From M0108 sp044228695 (GTDB taxonomy: Bacteria; Pseudomonadota; Gammaproteobacteria; Chromatiales; Chromatiaceae): a stretch of DNA of 64,000 nt. Position 1 is the first letter of the stretch; each line of letters opens with the position of its first letter. Below the pieces are notes generated by a model that saw only the letters and a program-made list of their open reading frames with translations, had not been told where the DNA came from and made no database searches. The position numbers were made by a program, and so were the translations under genes. Below are positions 19,288-28,553 of this stretch, one piece after another. Where the stretch lies: positions 5,523-69,522 of the forward strand of contig JBGAUK010000008.1 in the NCBI GenBank assembly GCA_044228695.1, read 5' to 3'.

Positions 19288-19301
19288 TTGATCCGGGTCA
19301 A
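19288..19301 (-). promoter_or_regulatory. Fnr/Dnr-type box upstream of nnrS
   Basis: TTGAT-CCGG-GTCAA, a match to the Fnr/Dnr consensus TTGAT-n4-ATCAA with one mismatch, centred about 73 bases upstream of the nnrS start codon. With a 5' leader of some 30 bases this would put it near -41, the class II activator position, but the transcription start is not known. Confidence 0.6.
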
Positions 19302-19666
19302 GGGCCCGGGGCGGGTCCGCGCGGGGCGCGGGCGTTTGGCTGGGGGGAATCGGCCCTAACAGCCCTGGGTCGCGCGGGCGGAACCCAGGGGGCTGGGTAC
19401 TTTTACCCAAATATTAATTGATGCGCTAGAGTAACAAAGTTAGGACTGGCGTCATGCCGTCTTCCGCCCGTGGCGTGAGGGAGGGCCGCTACCCGGACCG
19501 GAAAACACCCTTCATGTTCGGCATGGACAGGACTCAGGGCCTGGGGTCCTCGTCTATCGGACAATGATCGGCCCGGTGCCTGGCATTTGCCAGCCAACCC
19601 CGGGATTCGCGAGGTCGGAGGGGCCTTTGCGCCCCAGCTACAGGCTCTTAGTCGGAGAATCGAGCC
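19302..19666. other. Intergenic region between nnrS and the lipoprotein gene
   Basis: About 365 bases without a supported gene. An AT-richer patch around 19400-19440 (with AATATTAATTGATG) could hold promoter elements for either divergent unit, and GGGGCCTTTGCGCCCC at about 19619-19634 is a small hairpin near the lipoprotein gene. Reading frames here have no conserved content. Confidence 0.3.
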
Positions 19667-21175
19667 ATGAGAAAGCTGAAAGTTTTGTCTGTCATGCTGC
19701 TGGCGCTGGTCATGATTGGCTGCGACAGTTCCAAAAGCCAGAAATCCAATGCCCCCGATGCCCCCGATGCCTTCGTCATCAAGGCCCCGAGTATCTCGGA
19801 GACTAACTTTGGCGAGGCGCGGGATATTTACATCGAGGGTACCATGGCATCCTGGGTTACCCGGCCAGGCAATGTCAGGATCGAGCTCTTTAAGGGCACC
19901 CAGGTTGAGGGGGAACCTCTTCGGGTGATTCAAAGCAGCGTGGACCCGACCACGGGGCTGACCCCGGTCAGCGCCCTCTACCTCGACTACCCCAATGGCC
20001 AGAAAAAGGGTGACAAGAACCTGGTCATGGTCCCGGACATCGTGCGGGAACCAGGCGGATTCCTGTACCCCGGCAATAAGGTGGTCGTAACGAAAGACCA
20101 TTTCGCCGGCATCATCCTGGGTGGCGTGACCCAGGATTTCGATACCGACTATCGCGATGCCCAGGGCCAGCCCCTGGCGGATCTGGTGGCGGGCACCTAC
20201 ACCTTGCGGGTCCGGGGCCTCTCCGGTGAGGTCGCGGGCACCGAATGGACCATGCAGATCACCTTTGGTCATAACCATAAGCTTCTTGGGCGCTTCAAGC
20301 CCAAGGAGCAGATGGATCGCCTGGTGGCCCATGCCCGGGAACAGGGGCTGCGCATCTTTCTGGACCCCTTTCCCGGTTATAACTGGTCCGGTAACGATGG
20401 CTATGAGGTCGAGACCCGCTGGCGCGCCAATAACGCCCTGGAGGTGGTCAATATCACCCCGGGCATCCATTACGGTCCCGAGATCAACGCCGTCAACGAT
20501 GTCATCCTCTACAATGTCTCGCCCTGGAGCGCGACGGAATCCCTCGAAATGGCCAATATCGTCGCCCATGGTTTCATAGACAAACCCCAGACCACCTTCC
20601 TCTACTACTCCGTGGGCGAGCCCTCCCTGACCCTCATGACCCCCGGGGGTGAAGACAGGCTGTGGGGAGATTTCGTGCCCTTGGCCCCGGGCCGGAAGCT
20701 GGCCATGCTGCGCGCCGAGATGCAGTCCCCGGAGGCCGCCGAAGGAGATAACCGCTATAGCGTCAACCACTCGGTGGTGCGGTCCTATGATGTCGATTTC
20801 AATGACGGTATCCAGGCCTCCGCCAACGAGGTGATCTCGCTCTTTGGCGTTGCCAAGCCCATCCCCTCCACCGTCACCCCCACGGCATTGGAGAGAACCT
20901 ATAGCATCGACAATCACATCAAGACGATTCGCTACGAGATCGGCGACGGCTCGGGCGAGATCCGGTTCGCGACGGAAAAGCCCGTGGACCTGAAGCGTAT
21001 CTACGATATCAACAAGCCTGACGATACGCAGCCCTCGCTCTACGAGTTCAAGCACGAGCTCGCCCTGGAGGACCTGCAAGGGACCTTCACCGTCAAGGCG
21101 ACCGGATTGGACAAGGGGGGGACTCCGGTGGCGGGGGCGCAACAGGTTTTTGCCCTCGAGATGCGTGCCCCCTGA
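19667..21175 (+). CDS. Unknown exported lipoprotein
   Basis: A 502-residue protein that starts with a lipoprotein signal peptide: MRKLKVL, a hydrophobic core, and the lipobox VMIGC with Cys19 as the acylation site, followed by a polar linker with PDAPDA. The rest is soluble, with many beta-prone segments, no metal-binding cysteines and no family I recognise. A region near the C-terminus (FTVKATGLDKGGTPVAGAQQ) looks like a beta-sandwich domain. The stop codon overlaps the start of the FAD oxidoreductase (TGATG), so the two are probably cotranslated and may act on a shared pathway. Confidence 0.8.
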   Translation: MRKLKVLSVMLLALVMIGCDSSKSQKSNAPDAPDAFVIKAPSISETNFGEARDIYIEGTMASWVTRPGNVRIELFKGTQVEGEPLRVIQSSVDPTTGLTPVSALYLDYPNGQKKGDKNLVMVPDIVREPGGFLYPGNKVVVTKDHFAGIILGGVTQDFDTDYRDAQGQPLADLVAGTYTLRVRGLSGEVAGTEWTMQITFGHNHKLLGRFKPKEQMDRLVAHAREQGLRIFLDPFPGYNWSGNDGYEVETRWRANNALEVVNITPGIHYGPEINAVNDVILYNVSPWSATESLEMANIVAHGFIDKPQTTFLYYSVGEPSLTLMTPGGEDRLWGDFVPLAPGRKLAMLRAEMQSPEAAEGDNRYSVNHSVVRSYDVDFNDGIQASANEVISLFGVAKPIPSTVTPTALERTYSIDNHIKTIRYEIGDGSGEIRFATEKPVDLKRIYDINKPDDTQPSLYEFKHELALEDLQGTFTVKATGLDKGGTPVAGAQQVFALEMRAP

Positions 21176-22461
21176 TGACGAAGCCGGATGTCATCGTCAT
21201 CGGCGCTGGGCTCTCCGGACTGGCTTGTGCCCTGACCCTGCGCGATCAGGGGCTGGAGCCCCTGATCCTGGAGGCCGCCGATGGTGTTGGTGGGCGGGTG
21301 CGCACCGACCGGCACCAGGGTTTTCGCCTCGATCGGGGATTTCAGGTCCTGCAAACCTGGTACCCGGAGGCGCAACGCTGGCTTGATTACGATCGGCTCG
21401 ACTTGCGGCCCTTCTACCCCGGCGCCCAGGTGCGGATCGGTGGGCGAGCACACCGGGTCAGTGACGTCTGGCGCCAGCCGGCGCGGCTGCCCGAGATGCT
21501 GGTCTCGCCGATCGGCACCCTGGGGGATAAGCTGCGCCTGCTCAAGTTGCGCCTGGACTGTTTGAGCGGCAGCCTGGAGGATCTCTACGGGCGGCCCGAA
21601 AGCCTGGCCCTGGCGCGACTGCGGGATCGCGGCTTTTCCCCCCGGATCATCGAGCGCTTTTTCAAACCCTTTTTCAGCGGCGTCTTCTTTGAACCCGAGC
21701 TGGCCGTCTCCTCGCGGACCTTCGAGTTTATTTTCCGCGCCTTTGCCCTGGGCGACACGGCCCTGCCGGCCCGGGGCATGGGCGAGATCCCGGCGCAACT
21801 AGTGGCCCGCCTGCCCCAGGAGGGCATTCGCACGGGCTGCCGTGTCGAGCGCCTGGGTGACGGCGAGGTCCGGCTCGCCTCCGGGGAGCGTCTGGGCGCC
21901 CGCGCCCTGGTGATTGCTACCGAGGGGGCAGAGGCGGTACGGCTTCTCGGGCGGGAGGACGCTTCGGGACGGATGGCGGGGCGGGGTACCACCTGCGTCC
22001 ATTACGCGGCGGAGCGGGCCCCTTGCCTGGGACCCTATCTGCTGCTCAACGGCGAGGGTCGGGGGCGGATCAATAGCCTGCTGTGTCCGAGCAACCTTTC
22101 GGGCCACTATGCCCCGCCGGGTCGCGCCTTGGTCACGGTCAATTGCCAGGGTGTTCCGGATGATCCGGAGAGGCTGGAAACGGACCTGCGCCGCGAACTC
22201 ACGGCCTGGTTTGGTGACCAGGTACGGGCTTGGGAGCGCCTGGCCATCTACCGGCTACCCCAGGCCTTGCCGGTGCAGGCGCCGCCGGTACCTTACCCCG
22301 GCGGGGTGGAGCAGCGGCTTGCGGAGGGGCTTTGGGTCTGCGGCGAATACGCCTCCGCTCCCTCCATCCAGTGGGCGCTGCACTCCGGTCGTCGGGCCGG
22401 GGAGGGCGTAGCTGACGCCCTGCTCGGTCGGGTGTCCGGTGTGAGTGCCATTGGGGGTTAG
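21175..22461 (+). CDS. FAD-dependent oxidoreductase (amine oxidase/phytoene desaturase-like)
   Basis: A 428-residue flavoprotein with an N-terminal dinucleotide-binding motif VIVIGAGLSGLACAL, then LEAADGVGGRVRTDR, the GG-R-x4 signature of the amine oxidase/carotenoid desaturase superfamily. The C-terminal FAD motif is WVCGEYASAPSIQWALHSGR. It lacks a signal peptide. Substrate cannot be assigned; related proteins include uncharacterised cyanobacterial and proteobacterial NAD(P)-binding proteins and carotenoid enzymes. No crt genes are near, so carotenoid synthesis is only a possibility. The start codon overlaps the stop of the lipoprotein gene. Confidence 0.85.
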   Translation: MTKPDVIVIGAGLSGLACALTLRDQGLEPLILEAADGVGGRVRTDRHQGFRLDRGFQVLQTWYPEAQRWLDYDRLDLRPFYPGAQVRIGGRAHRVSDVWRQPARLPEMLVSPIGTLGDKLRLLKLRLDCLSGSLEDLYGRPESLALARLRDRGFSPRIIERFFKPFFSGVFFEPELAVSSRTFEFIFRAFALGDTALPARGMGEIPAQLVARLPQEGIRTGCRVERLGDGEVRLASGERLGARALVIATEGAEAVRLLGREDASGRMAGRGTTCVHYAAERAPCLGPYLLLNGEGRGRINSLLCPSNLSGHYAPPGRALVTVNCQGVPDDPERLETDLRRELTAWFGDQVRAWERLAIYRLPQALPVQAPPVPYPGGVEQRLAEGLWVCGEYASAPSIQWALHSGRRAGEGVADALLGRVSGVSAIGG

Positions 22462-22545
22462 GGCGGTGACTGGGGTTGAGTCCCCACGCGCCCGATGCCA
22501 CCGGCACGGATACCCGCTGGACGGGGTTGGCCCGGGCTTCCGGCC

Positions 22546-25371
22546 TTACCAACCTCGCTCCAGCAGGCTCTTGAGATAGCGCCCGGTATGGGAGGCGGGA
22601 TCGGCGGCCACCTGTTCCGGGGTGCCGGTGGCGATGATGGCCCCGCCGCGATGACCGCCCTCGGGCCCTAGGTCGATGACCCAGTCCGCGGTCTTGATGA
22701 CGTCCAGGTTGTGCTCGATGACCACCACCGTGTTGCCGTGATCCCGCAGGCGGTGCAGGACATCCAGTAATTGCTTGACGTCGTGGAAATGCAGCCCCGT
22801 GGTCGGCTCATCCAGGAAATAGAGGGTCCGGCCGGTGTCGCGCTTGGACAGCTCGCGGCTGAGCTTGACCCGCTGGGCCTCGCCACCGGAGAGGGTTGTG
22901 GCGCTCTGGCCTAGGCGGACATAGGTGAGGCCGACGTCCATGAGGGTCTGGAGCTTGCGCGCCAGGGTGGGCACCGGGGCGAAGAACTCCAGGGCCTGCT
23001 CCACCGTCAGGTTCAGGACCTCGTCGATGGTCTTGCCCTTGTAGCGGATCTCCAGGGTCTCGCGGTTGTAGCGCCGGCCCTTGCAGACGTCGCACTGGAC
23101 GTAGATGTCCGGCAGGAAGTGCATCTCCACCCGGATGAGCCCATCGCCCTTGCAGGCCTCGCAGCGCCCGCCGGCGACGTTGAAGCTGAACCGCCCCACC
23201 GAATAGCCCCGGGTGCGCGCCTCGGGCACGCCAGCGAAGAGTTCCCGCACCAGATTGAAGAGGCCGGTATAGGTCGCCGGGTTGGAGCGCGGGGTACGAC
23301 CAATGGGGCTCTGGTCGATATCCACCACCTTGTCGAAATGTTCCAGGCCCTCCACCCGGTCATGGGGGGCTGGCTGGAGGTTGGAGTTGTTGAGGTGGCG
23401 AGCGGCGAGCGGGTAGAGGGTATCGTTGATCAGGGTCGATTTGCCGGAGCCCGAGACGCCGGTGACGCAGCAGAGGGTGCCCACCGGGATGGCGACATTG
23501 ACGCCGCGCAGGTTGTGGCCCCGGGCGCCGACCAGGCGTAACTGGCGCGCCGGGTCGATGGGGGTGCGCCGTTCTGGGATGGCGATGCGCAACTGGCCGG
23601 AGAGATAGCGCCCGGTCAAGGATGCCGGGCAGGCGGCGATCTCCGCGGCGGTGCCTTGGGCGACGACCTCGCCGCCGTGTTCCCCCGCCCCCGGGCCCAT
23701 GTCCACCACCTGATCGGCGGCGCGGATGGCCTCCTCGTCGTGTTCGACCACGATGACGGTGTTGCCGATGTCGCGCAGGTGATTGAGGGTTCGCAGCAGG
23801 CGGGCGTTGTCGCGCTGGTGCAGCCCGATGGAGGGCTCGTCCAGGATGTACATGACCCCCACCAGACCGGCGCCGATCTGACTGGCGAGTCGGATGCGCT
23901 GGGCCTCGCCCCCGGACAGGGTCTCGGCGCTGCGCTCCAGGGTCAGATAGTCCAGGCCCACGTCCACCAGGAAGTGCAGCCGCTGGGCGACCTCCTTGAT
24001 GATGCGGGCCCCGATCTCGCCTCGCTGGCCCGGCAGGTCCAGGGTCTCGAAGAAACTCAGGGCCTCGCCCACGGGCAGGCGGGTGATCTCCGCCAGGCCG
24101 CGCTCGGCCACGAAGACATGCCGGGCCGCCTCGTTGAGGCGCGTCCCCTTGCAGGTTGGACAGTCCTGGTGGGAGAGGTAGCGGGCCAGTTCCTCCCGCA
24201 AGGTGACGGAGTCCGTCTCCCGGTAGCGGCGCTCCATGTTGCGCAGGACCCCCTCAAAGGGCCGGACCTTGCCCGGGCCATGCTCGTGGGGCAGCTTGAG
24301 CTTGATGCGGTCCTTGCCGCTGCCGTAGAGGACGACCTGGCGAATCGGCTCCGGCAGTTCCAGCCAGGGGGCCTCGACATCGAAGCCATAGTGCTCGCCA
24401 AGGGCGCGGACCATCTGGAAATAGTAGGCGTTGCGCCGGTCCCAGCCGCGCACGGCGCCCCCGGCCAGGCTGAGTTCCGGGTGAACGACCACCTTGTCGG
24501 CGTCGAAAAACTGCTCCACCCCCAGGCCGTCGCAGCTCGGGCAGGCCCCGGCGGGGTTGTTGAAGGAGAAGAGGCGGGGTTCCAGCTCCGGCAGGCTGTA
24601 GCCGCAGATGGGGCAGGCGTAGCGGGCCGAGAAGATGAGTTCGGGTTTCTCGGGCTCGTCCAGCCAGCCGATCCGGGCGATGCCGCTGGACAGGTTCAGG
24701 GCCGTCTCCAGGGATTCGGCCAGACGGGGGCGCAGGTCGTCGCGGACGCGGAAGCGGTCTACCACCACCTCGATGCTGTGCTTGCGCTTGAGATCCAGCT
24801 CCGGTGGCTCGTCCAGCTCGAAGAGGTCGCCATCCACCCGGGCGCGGACGAAGCCCTGGGCATTGAGTTCGGCGAAGAGGCGCAGATACTCGCCCTTGCG
24901 CTCGGAGATCACCGGCGCCAGCAGCATCAGCTTGTCACCCACCGGCAGGGCCAGCACCTGGTCCACCATCTGGCTGATGGTCTGGGCGTCCAGGGTCTCG
25001 CCATGGTGGGGACAGCGGGGGGTGCCAACCCGGGCGTAGAGGAGGCGCAGATAGTCGTAGATCTCGGTGATGGTGCCGACGGTGCTGCGGGGGTTGTGGG
25101 AGGTGGTCTTCTGTTCGATGGAGATGGCGGGCGACAGGCCCTCGATCTGGTCCAGGTCCGGCTTCTCCATGACCGACAGGAACTGGCGGGCGTAGGCCGA
25201 CAGGGACTCGACATAGCGGCGCTGGCCCTCGGCATAGATGGTGTCGAAGGCCAGGGAGGACTTGCCCGACCCCGAGAGGCCGGTGACCACAATGAGGCGA
25301 TCCCGAGGCAGTTCCAGATCGACGTTCTTGAGATTGTGCGTTCGTGCGCCGCGAATGCGGATGCTATCCAT
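22546..25371 (-). CDS. uvrA: UvrABC excinuclease subunit A
   Basis: DNA damage-recognition ATPase of nucleotide excision repair, 941 residues, the usual length. Two ABC modules are visible: Walker A GLSGSGKSSLAFDTIY near the N-terminus and GVSGSGKSTLINDTLY near residue 645, each with LSGGEAQR signatures. Zinc modules are CPICGYSLPELEPR...CPSC and CEACKGDGLIRV...CDVC. It is transcribed away from the YajR-like gene with 66 bases between the start codons. Confidence 0.98.
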   Translation of the reverse strand: MDSIRIRGARTHNLKNVDLELPRDRLIVVTGLSGSGKSSLAFDTIYAEGQRRYVESLSAYARQFLSVMEKPDLDQIEGLSPAISIEQKTTSHNPRSTVGTITEIYDYLRLLYARVGTPRCPHHGETLDAQTISQMVDQVLALPVGDKLMLLAPVISERKGEYLRLFAELNAQGFVRARVDGDLFELDEPPELDLKRKHSIEVVVDRFRVRDDLRPRLAESLETALNLSSGIARIGWLDEPEKPELIFSARYACPICGYSLPELEPRLFSFNNPAGACPSCDGLGVEQFFDADKVVVHPELSLAGGAVRGWDRRNAYYFQMVRALGEHYGFDVEAPWLELPEPIRQVVLYGSGKDRIKLKLPHEHGPGKVRPFEGVLRNMERRYRETDSVTLREELARYLSHQDCPTCKGTRLNEAARHVFVAERGLAEITRLPVGEALSFFETLDLPGQRGEIGARIIKEVAQRLHFLVDVGLDYLTLERSAETLSGGEAQRIRLASQIGAGLVGVMYILDEPSIGLHQRDNARLLRTLNHLRDIGNTVIVVEHDEEAIRAADQVVDMGPGAGEHGGEVVAQGTAAEIAACPASLTGRYLSGQLRIAIPERRTPIDPARQLRLVGARGHNLRGVNVAIPVGTLCCVTGVSGSGKSTLINDTLYPLAARHLNNSNLQPAPHDRVEGLEHFDKVVDIDQSPIGRTPRSNPATYTGLFNLVRELFAGVPEARTRGYSVGRFSFNVAGGRCEACKGDGLIRVEMHFLPDIYVQCDVCKGRRYNRETLEIRYKGKTIDEVLNLTVEQALEFFAPVPTLARKLQTLMDVGLTYVRLGQSATTLSGGEAQRVKLSRELSKRDTGRTLYFLDEPTTGLHFHDVKQLLDVLHRLRDHGNTVVVIEHNLDVIKTADWVIDLGPEGGHRGGAIIATGTPEQVAADPASHTGRYLKSLLERGW

Positions 25372-25437
25372 GAGCCTAAACCGGGTGGGGCGAAGCTGCT
25401 ATTATGCTCAGCCATTCTCAGCCGAAGCAAAAGCGAT

Positions 25438-26814
25438 ATGAGCCGTTCCGGACCCCCGCCCATTCCCATGACCTCCGCCGAACGGCGCGCCTCGGCTGGC
25501 CTGGCCGGTATCTTTGCCCTGCGCATGCTCGGCCTTTTCCTGATCCTGCCCGTATTTGCCATTCAGGCCCGGGAGATACCCGGGGCGACACCCCTGCTGA
25601 TCGGTATCGCCATCGGCGCCTATGGCCTGACTCAGGCCCTCCTCCAGATTCCCTTTGGCATGTTGTCGGACCGCATTGGCCGCAAGCCGGTCATCCTGGG
25701 CGGGTTAATCATCTTTGTCATCGGCAGCGTGGTGGCGGCCCTGGCGGACGATATTTATGGCGTCATCATCGGGCGCCTGCTCCAGGGCAGCGGTGCCATC
25801 GCCGCCGCCGTCATGGCCCTGACCGCCGACCTCACCCGCGAGGCGGTGCGCACCCGCGCCATGGCGGGCATCGGTATCAGCATTGCCCTCTCTTTCGCCC
25901 TGGCCTTGGTGCTGGGGCCCATCGTGGCCCATTGGGGGGGGCTGGAGGGTCTCTTCTGGTTTATTGCCGTATTGGCCTGCGCGGGCATCCTGATCCTGCT
26001 GCTGGTGGTGCCAAACCCCAGCCATTCCAGCCTGCACCGGGATGCCGAGCCCGTGGCCAGCCAGTTTCGCGGCGTCCTGGCGGATAGCGAACTGCTGCGC
26101 CTTAACCTGGGTATCTTCACCCTGCATCTGACCATGACCTCCCTCTTCCTGGTGGCCCCCCTCTTTATAAAGGCCCAAGGGCTGGCGCCAGTCGATCATT
26201 GGCAGGTCTATCTGCCGGTCCTGCTGCTGTCCATCGTCGCCATGATTCCCCTCATCATCCAGGCCGAGGGCAAGGGGCGCATGAAGCTCGTCTTCCTCGG
26301 CACCCTGGTGGCCCTGGTCCTGGGGCTGCTGGGGCTGAATTTTCTAGGCCATGGCATCCTCGCCATCGCTTTCTGGCTCTTTGTCCTAATCACCATCTTC
26401 AACCTGCTGGAGGCCATTCTGCCGTCCATGGTGTCGAAGGTAGCCCCGGCGGGAGCTAAGGGCACGGCCATGGGGGTCTATTCCACCTCTCAGTTCACCG
26501 GGGCCTTTCTCGGCGGTATGGTGGGCGGCTTAATTCATCAATACTGGGGGGCGGAGGCGGTGCCGATCTTCTGTGCCCTGGCCGTCCTGATCTGGTTCCT
26601 GGTCGCCTTCCGCATGCAACCCCCCCGCCAGGGCGTGCCCCACATGATCCATGTCGGCGCGCGGTCCGCCGATCCCTTGCTGAGGGACCAATTGCTAGCG
26701 CTCCCCGGCGTGGAGGAGGTCCTGATCGCGGTCGAGGAGGGGGTCGCTTACCTCAAGGTGGACAAGCGGCAAGTCGATTGGGCAAGATTGCAGGAATTCG
26801 CAGCAGAGGGGTAA
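25438..26814 (+). CDS. YajR-like MFS transporter with C-terminal ferredoxin-like domain
   Basis: A 458-residue major facilitator protein with 12 membrane segments. Motif A is visible as GMLSDRIGRKPVILGG between helices 2 and 3. After helix 12 there is a soluble tail (about residues 400-458, HMIHVGARSADPLL...VEEVLIAVEEGVAYLKVD) that resembles the HMA/YAM ferredoxin-like domain of E. coli YajR; it has no CxxC. The ATG at 25438 was chosen because upstream in-frame sequence is antisense to uvrA. The transported substrate is unknown. ssb follows after 110 bases. Confidence 0.88.
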   Translation: MSRSGPPPIPMTSAERRASAGLAGIFALRMLGLFLILPVFAIQAREIPGATPLLIGIAIGAYGLTQALLQIPFGMLSDRIGRKPVILGGLIIFVIGSVVAALADDIYGVIIGRLLQGSGAIAAAVMALTADLTREAVRTRAMAGIGISIALSFALALVLGPIVAHWGGLEGLFWFIAVLACAGILILLLVVPNPSHSSLHRDAEPVASQFRGVLADSELLRLNLGIFTLHLTMTSLFLVAPLFIKAQGLAPVDHWQVYLPVLLLSIVAMIPLIIQAEGKGRMKLVFLGTLVALVLGLLGLNFLGHGILAIAFWLFVLITIFNLLEAILPSMVSKVAPAGAKGTAMGVYSTSQFTGAFLGGMVGGLIHQYWGAEAVPIFCALAVLIWFLVAFRMQPPRQGVPHMIHVGARSADPLLRDQLLALPGVEEVLIAVEEGVAYLKVDKRQVDWARLQEFAAEG

Positions 26815-26924
26815 GGTCGTCTCCGGACAGTACCGCAGCCGTCAGGACCCCGGTCCCATACTATCAAATCGCCAATTTCGCCCCGCGCGGGCGCCATTAT
26901 CGCCTTTCGTGGCACGAGGAACCC

Positions 26925-27452
26925 ATGTCCAAAGGAAGTCTTAACAAGGTCATGCTGATCGGCAATTTGGGGGCCGATCCGGAAACCCGCTACACGCCCA
27001 GCAATATGGCGGTGACTAAGCTCCGCCTCGCCACCAGTGAATCCTGGAAGGACAAGAATACTGGCGAGGCCCAGGAACGCACCGAGTGGCATCGGGTCAC
27101 GATCTTTGGGCGTCTGGGCGAGGTCGCGCAACAGTACCTGCACAAGGGCTCCAAGGTCTATATCGAGGGCCAGTTGCGGACCAATAAGTGGCAGGGACCC
27201 GATGGCCAGGATCGCTATTCGACCGACATCGTGGTCGATATCCGCGGCACCATGATGATGCTTGACAGCCGTGGCGCCGGTGGCGGTAGCTCCGCCCCCT
27301 ACGATAGCCAGGGCGGTGGTCAGTCGCGTCCGGCCAAGGGGGGGGGCGATGACTGGGGCGATGATGGTTTCGGCGGTAAGCCCGCGGCCAATGCCGGCGG
27401 TCCCGGTGGGGCCTCCACGTCCGTGGACTTCGACGACGACATCCCCTTCTAG
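26925..27452 (+). CDS. ssb: Single-stranded DNA-binding protein
   Basis: A 175-residue SSB with an N-terminal OB fold (LNKVMLIGNLGADPETRY, then TEWHRVTIFGRLGEVAQQYL and GSKVYIEGQLRTNKW), a glycine-rich linker (about 115-165) and the acidic tip DFDDDIPF that recruits partner proteins. The ATG at 26925 gives the usual MSKGSLNKV start; an earlier in-frame ATG at 26778 lies inside the upstream gene and is rejected. Position near uvrA is common in proteobacteria. Confidence 0.97.
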   Translation: MSKGSLNKVMLIGNLGADPETRYTPSNMAVTKLRLATSESWKDKNTGEAQERTEWHRVTIFGRLGEVAQQYLHKGSKVYIEGQLRTNKWQGPDGQDRYSTDIVVDIRGTMMMLDSRGAGGGSSAPYDSQGGGQSRPAKGGGDDWGDDGFGGKPAANAGGPGGASTSVDFDDDIPF

Positions 27453-27464
27453 GACACGGCCGTG

Positions 27465-28553
27465 ATGAAAACCATCCTGGTTACCGGTGGCGCCGGCTTC
27501 ATCGGGGGCAATTTTGTCCACTTCCTCCTGCGAGAGACGGAGGTTCAGGTCGTCAACCTGGACAAGCTGACCTATGCCGGCAATCTGGACACCCTGGCCC
27601 CCCTGGCGGGTAATCCCCGCCATGTCTTCGTCCAGGGCGATATCGGCGACCGGGACCTGGTGGGCCGCCTGCTTGTGGACTATGCCGTGGACGCCGTGGT
27701 CAACTTTGCCGCCGAGTCCCATGTGGATCGCTCGATCGATGGCCCCGCGGCTTTCGTTGAGACCAATGTCCTGGGCACCTTCAACCTCCTCGACTGTGCT
27801 CGGGCTTACTGGTCCGGCCTGGGTCTGGCGGGGCGGGAGGCCTTCCGCTTCCTGCACGTCTCCACCGATGAGGTCTATGGCTCCCTGGGCCCCACCGGGC
27901 GTTTCGTCGAGACTACCCCCTACGCCCCCAATTCCCCCTATTCGGCCTCCAAGGCCGCCTCGGATCATCTGGTGCGAGCCTGGTTCCACACCTACGGGCT
28001 GCCGGTGCTGACCACCAACTGCTCCAACAACTACGGCCCCTACCAGTTCCCGGAAAAACTCATCCCCCTGGTGGCCCTCAAGGCACTGGCCGGGGAGTCG
28101 CTGCCCATCTATGGCAACGGCTCCAACGTGCGTGACTGGCTTTATGTCGAGGATCACTGCCGGGCCATCTGGCGGGTCCTGGCGGCTGGCCGGCCAGGGG
28201 AGGTCTATAACGTCGGCGGCGACAGCGAGCGCACCAACCTGGAGGTGGTCGACACCCTCTGCGGCCTGCTCGACGAATTGGTGCCGGACTCGCCCCACCG
28301 GCCCCATGCCCAGCTCAAGGTCTTTGTCACCGATCGCCCCGGACACGACCAGCGCTACGCCATCGACGCCACCAAGATCAAGACCGAGCTGGGTTGGGCG
28401 CCCCAGGAGCGCTTCGAGACCGGTCTGCGCCGGACCCTGGTCTGGTATCTGGAGAACCCGGGCTGGTGCGGACGGGTGATGGACGGCAGTTATCGTGGCC
28501 AGCGGCTGGGGACAGGCGCGGGCAAGGATGACCTAGGGGAGGGCACGGCATGA
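27465..28553 (+). CDS. rfbB: dTDP-glucose 4,6-dehydratase
   Basis: Second step of dTDP-L-rhamnose synthesis: converts dTDP-glucose to dTDP-4-keto-6-deoxyglucose. It is an extended short-chain dehydrogenase with the NAD motif TGGAGFIGGNFVHFLL, the active-site region STDEVYG (Asp-Glu) and YSASKAASDH (Tyr-x3-Lys). It has 362 residues from the ATG at 27465; a GTG directly before it is also possible. Its stop overlaps the rfbA start (ATGA), so the four genes rfbB, rfbA, rfbC and rfbD form a coupled operon. Confidence 0.97.
   Translation: MKTILVTGGAGFIGGNFVHFLLRETEVQVVNLDKLTYAGNLDTLAPLAGNPRHVFVQGDIGDRDLVGRLLVDYAVDAVVNFAAESHVDRSIDGPAAFVETNVLGTFNLLDCARAYWSGLGLAGREAFRFLHVSTDEVYGSLGPTGRFVETTPYAPNSPYSASKAASDHLVRAWFHTYGLPVLTTNCSNNYGPYQFPEKLIPLVALKALAGESLPIYGNGSNVRDWLYVEDHCRAIWRVLAAGRPGEVYNVGGDSERTNLEVVDTLCGLLDELVPDSPHRPHAQLKVFVTDRPGHDQRYAIDATKIKTELGWAPQERFETGLRRTLVWYLENPGWCGRVMDGSYRGQRLGTGAGKDDLGEGTA

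Noticed and set aside
19403..21142. 579-codon minus-strand open frame opposite the lipoprotein gene
   Set aside because: GC-rich DNA gives long shadow frames; the plus strand has a lipoprotein signal, and the minus frame has no recognisable domain.
25396..25411. CTG-n10-CAG (CTGCTATTATGCTCAG) between uvrA and the transporter as a LexA box
   Set aside because: Only the outer CTG/CAG triplets match; the T and A next to them in the CTGT-n8-ACAG consensus are missing. A real SOS box is not supported by sequence alone.
23656..25437. Long plus-strand open frame opposite uvrA leading into the transporter gene
   Set aside because: It is antisense to a clear uvrA and has no protein-like features; the transporter starts at 25438.
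26748..28346. 532-codon minus-strand open frame opposite ssb and rfbB
   Set aside because: It covers two unambiguous plus-strand genes and shows no family.
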